A stretch of DNA of 64,000 bases from Bombilactobacillus mellifer (GTDB lineage Bacteria; Bacillota; Bacilli; Lactobacillales; Lactobacillaceae), in assembly GCF_000970795.1 (NCBI RefSeq), contig NZ_KQ034028.1, positions 658,127 to 722,126 on the forward strand, read 5' to 3'. Shown here piece by piece: positions 42,875 through 51,599 of this stretch (position 1 is its first letter; each line of letters opens with the position of its first letter). A program made the translations under genes and the position numbers. The notes below the pieces were generated by a model. It was not told where the DNA came from, did no database searches, and saw only the letters and a program-made list of their open reading frames with translations.

Positions 42875-44834
42875 TAAGGGAGATCTCATTGCGGATCGTT
42901 ATTTAATCTTAGATACTTTGGGCGAAGGCGGGATGTCTAATGTTTATTTAGCCGAAGACCAATTTTTGCACCGGAAAGTAGCCCTTAAAAGTTTACGATT
43001 CGACGTTCAAAATAATCCGCAAATTAAAATTCGTTTTAAGCGTGAATCCATTGCGATGAGTGAATTGTCCAGCCCCTACATTGTCAATATTTTAGATGTA
43101 GGTGATGACGATTCATTTCCGTATATTGTAATGGAATACGTGGCAGGTTCGACTTTAAAGCAGTATATCCATCAACATTATCCGCTCGAGTATCCCTTAG
43201 TGGTTCGTTTTATGATGGAAATTTTGCAAGGCGTGACAGTGGCCCACCGTCACGGGATTATTCATCGCGATTTAAAACCTCAAAATGTGATGATTACGCC
43301 TAGCAATCACGTCAAGGTCTCGGATTTTGGGATTGCGTTGTCGTTAGGTGAACAGTCAATTACACAAACTGACTCCACATTGGGTTCAGTCCACTATATG
43401 GCTCCGGAACGAGTACGTGGCGAGCGCGCCACCGCCCAATCGGATATTTATTCACTGGGAATTATTTTATATGAAATGTTGACCGGTAAATTACCTTTTG
43501 ACGGCGAAACTTCGTTGGCTATTGCCTTAAAGCACTTTAACGAAGAAATTCCCGACATGAAAAAAGCGCTTCCGGATTTGCCGCAACCGTTAGAAAATGT
43601 GGTTTTAAAAGCAACCGCCAAAGATCCCAAGCAGCGCTATTCCAGTACACAAGCGATGGCCAATGACCTGCGGACGGCTTTAGACCCGAACCGGGCGCAA
43701 GAGCCGAAGTTTGTGGCGCTACCTGTGAAAACGGGTTCCAACTTAGAAGCTACGAAGGTCATGCCTAATTTAAGCAAAAATGATGCCCCCAAAACCCAAG
43801 CTACACCGCCTAAGCCTCGGCGTCGTTGGTGGCGTAAAAAAAGATGGTGGCTGTTCGGATTGCTTTTACTAGGGTTGATCCTCTTAGGTGGTTGGCTCTT
43901 TTGGGGTCGAGCCGAAGTTGCCGTCCCGGATGTTAATAATCTGAGTTTAAGTCAGGCAAACAACAGACTAGTCGCTGCAAAACTCAAACCGGGAGCAGTA
44001 ATCAAGCAAACCAGTGCTACGGTTCCTGCAAAAAAGGTGATCCGCACTATTCCTAATCATGGTGTGCGTTTGAAAACTGGGGCCAAGGTGAAGCTGGTTA
44101 TCAGTTCGGGCAGTAAAAAGCAGCGTGTACCCAATGTTGTTGGGCTTAATTATGCAGCAGCCGCGGCTAAACTGCGAGGTCAAGGTTATCAAGTGCAACG
44201 GGTGAATCGTTATTCCAAAAATGTTTCGTCTGGCATCGTGTTGCGGCAAAGCCCCAAATATGCTCATGCACGTCAAAAAGTTCGATTAGTTGTGTCTTTA
44301 GGACCCCATCGGCATAATCTGACAGTTAAAGATTTAACCGGTTATAGTTTACGCAGTGCCCGCGATTATGCTGATGAAGTGGGTTTAACTTTAGTAGTGA
44401 AAGAACAGGCCTCTGATTCGGTCGATAAAGGCTTAATTATTAGTCAAGATCCTAGTCCCGGCACGCGCGTAACTCCGGGCTCTGATTTAACGGTTGTGGT
44501 GTCTACGGGAGCAGCAAATAATAAGAATTCCAATGACAAAACCAGTGATAATGATGCGGCTAATAACGATCACGGTGCTAATACAAACACGCCACAAAAT
44601 TATGAAAAAACCGTGACCATTCCTTATGACAGTCAGAATGCTACCGGCAGTAATCAAGTTCAAATTTATTTAAAAGATAACAATCGTAATTTAACGGACT
44701 TGTATAAAGCTATGACAATTAAAGCTGATACGAATGTGGTTTTACCCTTTGTTTTAAAAAAGGGCGATACTGGTCAATATCGCATTGTCCGTGACGGCCA
44801 AGTGATTGAGTCGCAAACGGTAACAGGTAATTAA
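42867..44834 (+). CDS. prkC: PASTA-domain Ser/Thr protein kinase
   Basis: A 655-residue eukaryotic-type membrane kinase sensing muropeptides or lipid II and controlling growth and division. Kinase domain: LGEGGMSNVYLAED, HRDLKPQNVM, DFGIALS, GSVHYMAPER. A transmembrane helix after a basic patch (RRRWWRKKRWW, then LFGLLLLGLILLGGWLFWG). Three extracellular PASTA repeats follow, then a disordered Asn/Asp linker and an unusual ~75-residue beta-rich end (TVTIPYDSQNATGSNQVQIY). ATG 42867 overlaps stp. Confidence 0.95.
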   Translation: MINKGDLIADRYLILDTLGEGGMSNVYLAEDQFLHRKVALKSLRFDVQNNPQIKIRFKRESIAMSELSSPYIVNILDVGDDDSFPYIVMEYVAGSTLKQYIHQHYPLEYPLVVRFMMEILQGVTVAHRHGIIHRDLKPQNVMITPSNHVKVSDFGIALSLGEQSITQTDSTLGSVHYMAPERVRGERATAQSDIYSLGIILYEMLTGKLPFDGETSLAIALKHFNEEIPDMKKALPDLPQPLENVVLKATAKDPKQRYSSTQAMANDLRTALDPNRAQEPKFVALPVKTGSNLEATKVMPNLSKNDAPKTQATPPKPRRRWWRKKRWWLFGLLLLGLILLGGWLFWGRAEVAVPDVNNLSLSQANNRLVAAKLKPGAVIKQTSATVPAKKVIRTIPNHGVRLKTGAKVKLVISSGSKKQRVPNVVGLNYAAAAAKLRGQGYQVQRVNRYSKNVSSGIVLRQSPKYAHARQKVRLVVSLGPHRHNLTVKDLTGYSLRSARDYADEVGLTLVVKEQASDSVDKGLIISQDPSPGTRVTPGSDLTVVVSTGAANNKNSNDKTSDNDAANNDHGANTNTPQNYEKTVTIPYDSQNATGSNQVQIYLKDNNRNLTDLYKAMTIKADTNVVLPFVLKKGDTGQYRIVRDGQVIESQTVTGN

Positions 44835-44835
44835 A

Positions 44836-45711
44836 ATGAAACAAACTGGAAAAATTATCCAATCCTTAAGCGGTTTTTATGATGTCCAAACAGCTGACCA
44901 TCAAATTATCCGTACGCGCGCCCGGGGAAATTTTCGCAAACGCAAAATCAAACCCATAGTGGGTGATGTAGTTGATTTTGAAAATGAATATCTATTAAAA
45001 ATTTATCCCCGCAAAAATCAATTAGTGCGACCGTTGATTGCTAATGTCGATCAGGCCTTAGTGGTCATGAGTAGTATTCAACCAGCTTTTTCTTTTAATT
45101 TATTAGATCGTTTTTTAGTGATCTTGCAAGCCCAGCAAGTCCAACCGCTCATTTACGTCAGTAAAACGGATTTGATTACTCCAACGCGGGCCGATAGTTT
45201 ACAGGCTTCTCTAAAATATTATGAAACTTGGGGATATCCGGTCTTTTGGGGAGCGGCAGCCCAGACTCGGTTACTGAAAGCTCTGGCGCAGCAAGAAACA
45301 GTTTTAGCCGGGCAAACGGGCGTTGGAAAGTCTACCTTACTAAATCAACTTGTACCCGCTTTGAATTTAAAAACCAATGCGATTTCACAGAGTTTGAATC
45401 GTGGTAAGCATACGACACGCCGAGTAACTTTGTATCCGTTACAGTCGGGCTTGATTGCCGACACACCGGGATTTTCTTCTTTAGATTGGCAAAAAGTTAC
45501 CGCTGGTCAATTAGCCACTTTATATCCGGATTTACACTACTATAGTAAGCAATGTAAGTATCGTGGTTGTTTGCATTTACAAGAGCCCCATTGTGGTGTT
45601 AAAGCTGCAGTTAATGCTGGACAGATATTAACACAACGGTATCAAAATTATTGCCAATTTCAACAGGAATTATCACAACAACGCCCAGTTTATCAAAAAA
45701 CAAAAAAGTGA
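44836..45711 (+). CDS. rsgA: Ribosome small subunit-dependent GTPase A
   Basis: A 291-residue circularly permuted GTPase in late 30S maturation. OB-fold N-terminus, G4 YVSKTDL, then G1 GQTGVGKSTLLNQL, G3 DTPGF, and the C-terminal zinc cluster CKYRGCLHLQEPHC. It starts one base after the prkC stop. Usual member of the stp-prkC-rsgA-rpe-thiN cluster. Confidence 0.96.
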   Translation: MKQTGKIIQSLSGFYDVQTADHQIIRTRARGNFRKRKIKPIVGDVVDFENEYLLKIYPRKNQLVRPLIANVDQALVVMSSIQPAFSFNLLDRFLVILQAQQVQPLIYVSKTDLITPTRADSLQASLKYYETWGYPVFWGAAAQTRLLKALAQQETVLAGQTGVGKSTLLNQLVPALNLKTNAISQSLNRGKHTTRRVTLYPLQSGLIADTPGFSSLDWQKVTAGQLATLYPDLHYYSKQCKYRGCLHLQEPHCGVKAAVNAGQILTQRYQNYCQFQQELSQQRPVYQKTKK

Positions 45712-45721
45712 GGTTTTCTTT

Positions 45722-46378
45722 ATGGTAAAACAAATGATCGCGCCGTCAATTTTAAGTGCCCAGCGCTTAAATTTGCAAGCAGATATTGATCAAGCAGTGG
45801 CTGCAGGTGTTGATATGCTGCACATTGATCTCATGGATGGCGTCTTTGTGCCTACGCTATCTTTTGGCCCCGCATTTATTAAAGATATTCGAACCATTAC
45901 CCAGGTACCTTTGGATGCCCATCTAATGGTTTGCAATCCAGAACATTATTTAGATGAAGTGATTGCTGCCGGAGCTGATTTAATCAATGTACATGTGGAA
46001 AGTACGCAACATATTTTTCGTTTGATCCAGCTTATTCATGCCGCTCATAAAAAAGCCGGTGTGGTTTTGAATCCCGGAACTGCAGTGACGACGATCGCCC
46101 CGCTATTAGCTACTGTGGATAATGTTTTAGTGATGACGGTCAATCCGGGGTTTGGCGGTCAAGCCTTCATCGATGCAATGCTGGAAAAAATTCAACAACT
46201 GGCCCAATTAAAAGCGCAGCATAACTACAATTACACGATTGAAGTTGATGGCGGAATTAACGATCAAACTATTCAACAATGTGCTCAGGCGGGAGCTAAT
46301 ATCTTTGTCGCTGGTTCTTATATTTTTGACCATCAAATCGCTTCCCAAATTCAAAAATTACAGCAGGCTTTAAAATAA
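45722..46378 (+). CDS. rpe: Ribulose-phosphate 3-epimerase
   Basis: A 218-residue TIM-barrel enzyme of the pentose phosphate pathway interconverting Ru5P and Xu5P. IAPSILSAQ, HIDLMDGVFVPTLSFGP, VLNPGTAV, MTVNPGFGGQAFI, and EVDGGIN carry the metal and phosphate ligands. ATG after GAGG. Its stop overlaps the thiN start by one base. Confidence 0.97.
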   Translation: MVKQMIAPSILSAQRLNLQADIDQAVAAGVDMLHIDLMDGVFVPTLSFGPAFIKDIRTITQVPLDAHLMVCNPEHYLDEVIAAGADLINVHVESTQHIFRLIQLIHAAHKKAGVVLNPGTAVTTIAPLLATVDNVLVMTVNPGFGGQAFIDAMLEKIQQLAQLKAQHNYNYTIEVDGGINDQTIQQCAQAGANIFVAGSYIFDHQIASQIQKLQQALK

Positions 46379-47016
46379 TGGACCAGATTAATTTGCTGTT
46401 AGGAGGGCCCACAAAGAATTTACCGCCGTTAGATGACATTGCGGGACCTTGGATTGGTGTAGACCATGGGAATATTACCTTGCTGCAGCAGCATATTACG
46501 CCAATGATTAGTGTGGGTGATTTTGATTCCTTAACGACTGTTGAACGCGCAATGATGGAAGCACAGGTGACAGATATTCGTTATGCCAATCCCATTAAAG
46601 ATTGGACGGATTCGCAATTAGCGTTGCAAGTGGCTTTAGATGACTGTCAGGCCCAGCATCTAACTTTATATGGCGCCACCGGAGCCCGATTGGATCACGA
46701 GTTAGTTAATCTTTTTTTGCCGCTTGATTTACACAATTCTGCTGATATGGCCAAATTACAACTAGTTGATCGGCAAAATGTAATTGATTTTTATCCACCG
46801 GGGCATTATCAAATTAAGCGATTACCGCAAATGAAATATTTAGCATTCTTTAATTTAACCCCCGTTCAGCAATTAACGATTCAAAAAGCCAAATATCAAT
46901 TGGCAGCGACGGATTTTGCTCGACCCACGAGTTTAGCCAGCAATGAATTCGTCGGTCCAACAGTGAACTTTTCTTTTACGCAAGGAGTTGTAGCGGTCAT
47001 TCAAAGTTGCGATTAA
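46378..47016 (+). CDS. thiN: Thiamine diphosphokinase
   Basis: A 212-residue enzyme making TPP from thiamine and ATP. MISVGDFDSLT, the Asp motif DWTDSQLALQVAL, and LYGATGARLDHELVN identify it. TAATG overlap with rpe. Last gene of the operon. A hairpin shared with rpmB follows. Confidence 0.93.
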   Translation: MDQINLLLGGPTKNLPPLDDIAGPWIGVDHGNITLLQQHITPMISVGDFDSLTTVERAMMEAQVTDIRYANPIKDWTDSQLALQVALDDCQAQHLTLYGATGARLDHELVNLFLPLDLHNSADMAKLQLVDRQNVIDFYPPGHYQIKRLPQMKYLAFFNLTPVQQLTIQKAKYQLAATDFARPTSLASNEFVGPTVNFSFTQGVVAVIQSCD

Positions 47017-47047
47017 AAAAAGACTAACTCATAAGTTAGTCTTTTTT
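47016..47047. terminator. Bidirectional terminator between thiN and rpmB
   Basis: AGACTAACT (47021-47029) and AGTTAGTCT (47034-47042), with A run before and T run after, serving both converging genes. Confidence 0.93.
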
Positions 47048-47048
47048 A

Positions 47049-47234
47049 TTAAACGCGGGTCACTTTACCTGACTTTAAAGCCCGGGTGGAAACCCAAACG
47101 CGTTTTGGTTTACCATCAACTAAGATCCGAACTTTTTGTAAATTAGCTTTCCAAGAACGTCGTGATGAATTCAAAGCGTGTGAACGCTTATTACCAAAAC
47201 GAGTTTTGCGTCCGGTAATAATATCTTTGGCCAT
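47049..47234 (-). CDS. rpmB: 50S ribosomal protein L28
   Basis: A 61-residue bL28: [50 protein letters not shown]. On the coding strand AAGGAGG precedes ATG. It is the only minus-strand gene between 28 and 62 kb; its position between thiN and yloU is standard for Firmicutes. No cysteine pairs, so it is a zinc-free form. Confidence 0.96.
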   Translation of the reverse strand: MAKDIITGRKTRFGNKRSHALNSSRRSWKANLQKVRILVDGKPKRVWVSTRALKSGKVTRV

Positions 47235-47287
47235 GGGACAAACCTCCTTGTCCTAGTTAAACTTGCGTATGGTATAATACCTGAATC

Positions 47288-47316
47288 ATACTACCATTTT
47301 ACTTTAGCGATTTCAA
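47288..47316 (-). promoter_or_regulatory. rpmB promoter
   Basis: On the minus strand TTGAAA (47311-47316), 17-base spacer, TAGTAT (47288-47293). Confidence 0.6.
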
Positions 47317-47326
47317 GTACAGATCC

Positions 47327-47339
47327 TTGACAGTGTCAA
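47327..47339. promoter_or_regulatory. TTGACAGTGTCAA palindrome (possible FabT-type operator)
   Basis: A 13-bp inverted repeat of form TTGA-N5-TCAA lies between divergent rpmB and the yloU-fakA-recG-plsX-acpP group. The MarR-family regulator FabT binds TTTGA-N5-TCAAA-like sites before lipid genes in streptococci and lactococci. The match is partial and functional assignment is inference. Confidence 0.4.
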
Positions 47340-47458
47340 TTAAAAGTTTCTGGGCTTATAATGGTCGGCTGGCTGGTGAAATAAGGGTAAGACTTTTTAA
47401 AAGTTTCGGGCTATGATAGAATTTATTGATGAGACGATTATGAATCGGGGTGCAAATT

Positions 47459-47824
47459 GTGGCAATATTGATCAATACTAAATTAGGGAATGTTGATATT
47501 TCAAATGAGGTTATTGCTTCGATTGTCGGTTGTGCAGCAACGGATATTTACGGCATCGTCGGCATGGCTAGTAAAAATCAGCTCCGCGACGGTTTTAATG
47601 AAATTTTAAAGCGTGAAAATTATACCAAAGGTGTCGTTGTCCGCCAGGAAGACTCGGGAACGGTAGTGGATGTTTATATTATTGTCGGTTATGGTGTAAA
47701 GATATCGGAAGTTTGTCGTAATGTTCAAAGTAAAGTCAAATATAATCTTGAAACTATGCTTGGAGCACCTACTGCAAAAGTAAATGTTTACGTGCAAGGT
47801 GTCAAAGTTTTAGAAGAGGATTAA
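47459..47824 (+). CDS. Asp23/Gls24 family protein (YloU-like)
   Basis: About 121 residues: GNVDISNEVIASIVGCAATDI, IVGMASKNQLRDG, VYIIVGYGVKISEVCRNVQS. Second Asp23 member in the window. The GTG at 47459 is preferred because GGGGTG lies 6 bases before it; GTG 47450 is in frame but overlaps that site. It abuts the fakA-like gene, the regular yloU-yloV pair. Confidence 0.9.
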   Translation: MAILINTKLGNVDISNEVIASIVGCAATDIYGIVGMASKNQLRDGFNEILKRENYTKGVVVRQEDSGTVVDVYIIVGYGVKISEVCRNVQSKVKYNLETMLGAPTAKVNVYVQGVKVLEED

Positions 47825-47839
47825 TTGGAGGAATCGCAG

Positions 47840-49513
47840 TTGGCAGTTCAAGAAATTACTGCGGCTGAATTTACAGCTATGATTCGCATGGCGTCCCATC
47901 GTTTAAGCCAAAATGCGGAATTTGTAAATTCGCTTAATGTTTTCCCTGTACCTGATGGAGATACAGGAACAAATATGAATTTAACTTTTCAATCTGGGTA
48001 TAAAGCCGTTAACGAAGCGCAAACAACCCATGTGGGAGAATTAGCGCAACACTTGGCTAAGGGACTGCTCATGGGAGCCCGTGGCAATTCCGGAGTGATT
48101 ACTTCACAAATTTTTCGGGGCTTTGCCAAAAGTGTAGCCGCCAAAGCTACTTTAAGTCCGCAAGATTTAGCGCAGGCTTTAGCCGATGGCGTGACGACAG
48201 TTTACCAAGCCGTTATGAAGCCTGTCGAAGGAACAATTTTAACAGTGGCCCGCGGCGCTAGTGAAGCCGTGGCCAAAATGAGTGATACCGCACAAACCAC
48301 CACTGACATTATGACTACTGCGGTCCAAGGGGCGAAAAGTGCTTTGGCAACAACGCCGGATCTCTTGCCGGTTCTCAAAGAAGTTGGTGTGGTGGATTCC
48401 GGCGGACAAGGGTTGGTTTTCATTTACGAAGGTTTTCTGGAAGCCTTGGGTGGTAACATCAGTACAAGTGACCAATATCAACCTGATGAAGCTGAAATGG
48501 ACGAAATGTTGAATGCGGCACATCATCAGTCAGTACAAACGCAATTTAATAATGCGGATATTGCCAATGGTTTTTGTACAGAAATGATGGTGCAATTAGG
48601 CCAAAATCCCACTTCTGATGATGCTTTTGACTATGAGGAGTTTCGCAACTATTTAAATGAATTGGGTGATTCTTTATTAGTTGTGGCCGATGAAGAAGTG
48701 GTGAAAGTCCATGTGCACACGCAACATCCCCAAAAAATCTTTACACAGGGACGCCGCTATGGTGAACTCAGTAAAATTAAAATTGATAATATGCGCATTC
48801 AACATGAGACGATTGTCGAAGCCGAACAAAAGCCTGCCGCGAAAGCGCAACCCCAATTAGATTACGGGGTCATTGCGGTCGTCTCAGGGAAGGGATTACA
48901 AGAATTATTTCAGAGTTTAGGGGTAACCACGATTATAAGTGGCGGTCAAACGATGAATCCGTCCACACAAGATATTGTCAATGCCATTAACCAATGTAAT
49001 GCTAAGCGCGTGTTAGTCTTACCCAATAATGGAAATATTATTATGGCTGCCGAACAGGCTCAAGAGGTAGCTAAGATACCAGTTGCAATTATTCCAAGTA
49101 AAACGATCGCACAAGGCATGACAGCTTTGTTGTCTTTTGATCCTAATGCTTCTTTATCAGAGAATCAAACTGATATGACAGAAGCTTTAAGCACAGTAGT
49201 GAGTGGTCAGATTACCCGCGCCATTCGCGATAGTGAAGTGGATGATTTGCAGATTCATCAAGATGATTATTTAGGAATTGTCGATAATAAAATCACTGTC
49301 AATGGCACCGATTTGTTATCCGTCTGTCAACAAATGTTGACTCGTATGGTCGGCGAAGATAGTGAGGTTGTAACTATTTTAGTAGGCGCGGCCGGTTCGC
49401 AAGCCACCGCGCAACAAATTGTGGCCATGATTGGCGAACAATATCCGGATCTCGAATGTGAGATTCACGAAGGGGATCAACCCGTTTATCCTTATTTAAT
49501 TGCAGTAGAATAA
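47840..49513 (+). CDS. fakA: DAK-domain fatty acid kinase FakA (YloV)
   Basis: A 557-residue kinase that phosphorylates FakB-bound fatty acids for phospholipid synthesis. N-terminal Dak2-like ATP domain: NVFPVPDGDTGTNMNLTF with the metal-binding aspartates, GARGNSGVITSQIFRGF, VDSGGQG. C-terminal DegV-like FakB-interacting part. The TTG at 47840 fits GGAGG 8 bases upstream; the TTG at 47825 overlaps it. plsX and acpP downstream use its acyl-phosphate product. Confidence 0.92.
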   Translation: MAVQEITAAEFTAMIRMASHRLSQNAEFVNSLNVFPVPDGDTGTNMNLTFQSGYKAVNEAQTTHVGELAQHLAKGLLMGARGNSGVITSQIFRGFAKSVAAKATLSPQDLAQALADGVTTVYQAVMKPVEGTILTVARGASEAVAKMSDTAQTTTDIMTTAVQGAKSALATTPDLLPVLKEVGVVDSGGQGLVFIYEGFLEALGGNISTSDQYQPDEAEMDEMLNAAHHQSVQTQFNNADIANGFCTEMMVQLGQNPTSDDAFDYEEFRNYLNELGDSLLVVADEEVVKVHVHTQHPQKIFTQGRRYGELSKIKIDNMRIQHETIVEAEQKPAAKAQPQLDYGVIAVVSGKGLQELFQSLGVTTIISGGQTMNPSTQDIVNAINQCNAKRVLVLPNNGNIIMAAEQAQEVAKIPVAIIPSKTIAQGMTALLSFDPNASLSENQTDMTEALSTVVSGQITRAIRDSEVDDLQIHQDDYLGIVDNKITVNGTDLLSVCQQMLTRMVGEDSEVVTILVGAAGSQATAQQIVAMIGEQYPDLECEIHEGDQPVYPYLIAVE

Positions 49514-49520
49514 ATTAAAT

Positions 49521-49548
49521 TGAGCGGCGGCCAAGGCCGCTTTTTTTG
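49521..49548 (+). terminator. Terminator-like hairpin between fakA and recG
   Basis: GCGGC, GGCCAAG, GCCGC then seven T; recG's ribosome site GGAG starts just after the T run. Confidence 0.85.
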
Positions 49549-49556
49549 GAGAAAAA

Positions 49557-51584
49557 ATGCAAGCACTATTACAAGCAGTTACTTCTTTGCCGGGAGTGGG
49601 ACCCAAAACTCAGCAAAACTTAGCTGACTTAGGCATTGAGACTATTCAAGATTTACTCTACTATTTTCCCCGACGGTATGAGGATTTAGTAGTGAAGTCT
49701 TTAGCAGAAGCTGCTGACCAAGAAAAAATTGTCTTACAGGGGGTAGTAGCCAGTCCCGCTATCTTAAAACATTTAGGTGCAAAGCGCTCATTAGTTATTG
49801 TGCGCTTGCTCGTTGAAAATGAATCGATACCGGTCACTTTTTTTAATCAGCCGTGGCTTAAAAAACGGTTTGAGACTGGGCAAGTGTGTGATATTTATGG
49901 TCGTTGGGAAGCTGTTAAGCGCTCTTTAATAGGAATGAAAATTATTCATCAGCCGACCAACGATGCTTCGAAGGTAGATGCGATCTATCCGACCAATAAA
50001 AAAGTGCCGCAAAAGTTATTGATTAAACTTATAAAAGCAGCCTATCAAAAATATCATACTGACTTAGTTGATCCGATCGGAACCAAGCTGGAACAAAAGT
50101 ATCAACTATTATCCGAAGCACAAATGGTTCGTGCAATGCATTTTCCACAAAATATTCAACAAGCACGAGCAGCTCGACGCAGTGCTAAATTTCATGAATT
50201 ATTTTTATATCATGCTCAACTGGCTTTGCTCAAGCAAACGAATCAACAAAATAGTCGAGGGTTACCAGAAAATTATGATGCAGCTTATGTGCAGCAGTTT
50301 ATTGAACATTTTGGTTTTTCTTTAACAGCCTCTCAACAGCGCGTGCTGACTGAAATTTTGCAAGATATGTCTCAGCCGCAAGCGATGAATCGTTTATTAC
50401 AAGGTGACGTAGGTAGTGGTAAAACCGCCGTCGCGGCTACTGCGATGTTTGCAGCGATCACGTCCGGTTATCAAACAGTATTAATGGCTCCCACAGAAAT
50501 CTTAGCCCAACAACATTATTTAAAATTACGTCCTTTGTTTGCGCAATTTCAAATGACCACGGTTTTATTAACTAGTTCACTGACTGCTAAAGAGCATCAA
50601 GCAGCCTTGGAGGCCATTGCTGCGGGTCGTTATAATTTGATTATCGGCACGCAAGCTTTGTTTCAAACTGCTGTCAATTATCGCAATTTGGGCTTAGTGG
50701 TCATTGATGAACAGCATCGTTTTGGCGTAGAACAACGTCGGGCTTTACGTCAAAAGGGGCGGGATCCGGATATGTTATTGATGACAGCCACCCCGATTCC
50801 GCGTACGTTAGCCATTACTTATTACGGGGAATTAGATTTATCAGTGATCGATGAATTGCCTGCGGGTCGAAAACAGATTGCGACTTATTGGTTGCGGTTT
50901 AATAAATTGGATCAAGTTCAGCGGTTTTTAGCAATGCAGTTAAGACAACAAGCGCAAGTCTTTGTTGTTGCCCCTTTAATTAGTGAATCCGAAAAAGTCA
51001 ACTTGTACAATGCAGAAGAAGTTTACCAACAGTTAACGCAAAGCTTTGCCCAATATAAAGTGGCTTTATTACATGGACAGATGGATGCGCAAGCTAAAGC
51101 ACAGGTAATGGCGGATTTTCAAGCGCAAAAAATCGATATTTTGGTGGCAACGACAGTCGTAGAAGTTGGAGTCGATGTTCCGAATGCTACGGTCATGGTG
51201 ATTTATAATGCAGATCGGTTTGGCTTATCGCAATTGCACCAATTACGAGGACGCGTCGGCCGTGGGAAGCGGCAATCTTACTGTATTTTAATTGCTAATC
51301 CCCATAATGAGACTGCCTTACAACGTTTACGGATTATGACGCAAACTAATGATGGTTTTAAATTAGCACAAAAAGATTTAGAATTACGGGGGGCTGGAGA
51401 TTTTTTTGGCAATAAACAGTCCGGACTGCCTAGTTTTAAGGTAGCAGACCCAGTGGCTGATCAAGCCATCCTGTTTGCTGCCTATCAAGAAGTACAAACA
51501 ATTTTTAGTCAGGATCCAACCTTAACTCAGCATCCGGCTTTGCGAACTTGTTTAAAAAATCAAACACCAGCCATTTTAGATTAA
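49557..51584 (+). CDS. recG: ATP-dependent DNA helicase RecG
   Basis: A 675-residue helicase that regresses forks and processes Holliday junctions. Wedge/OB domain at the N-terminus (LPGVGPKTQQNLADLGI), Walker A LLQGDVGSGKTAVAATA, DEQH box VIDEQHRFGVEQR, motif VI LHQLRGRVGRGKRQSYC, then the TRG motif. ATG after GGAGAAAAA. Confidence 0.96.
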   Translation: MQALLQAVTSLPGVGPKTQQNLADLGIETIQDLLYYFPRRYEDLVVKSLAEAADQEKIVLQGVVASPAILKHLGAKRSLVIVRLLVENESIPVTFFNQPWLKKRFETGQVCDIYGRWEAVKRSLIGMKIIHQPTNDASKVDAIYPTNKKVPQKLLIKLIKAAYQKYHTDLVDPIGTKLEQKYQLLSEAQMVRAMHFPQNIQQARAARRSAKFHELFLYHAQLALLKQTNQQNSRGLPENYDAAYVQQFIEHFGFSLTASQQRVLTEILQDMSQPQAMNRLLQGDVGSGKTAVAATAMFAAITSGYQTVLMAPTEILAQQHYLKLRPLFAQFQMTTVLLTSSLTAKEHQAALEAIAAGRYNLIIGTQALFQTAVNYRNLGLVVIDEQHRFGVEQRRALRQKGRDPDMLLMTATPIPRTLAITYYGELDLSVIDELPAGRKQIATYWLRFNKLDQVQRFLAMQLRQQAQVFVVAPLISESEKVNLYNAEEVYQQLTQSFAQYKVALLHGQMDAQAKAQVMADFQAQKIDILVATTVVEVGVDVPNATVMVIYNADRFGLSQLHQLRGRVGRGKRQSYCILIANPHNETALQRLRIMTQTNDGFKLAQKDLELRGAGDFFGNKQSGLPSFKVADPVADQAILFAAYQEVQTIFSQDPTLTQHPALRTCLKNQTPAILD

Positions 51585-51599
51585 TGATGAGGAGACAGT

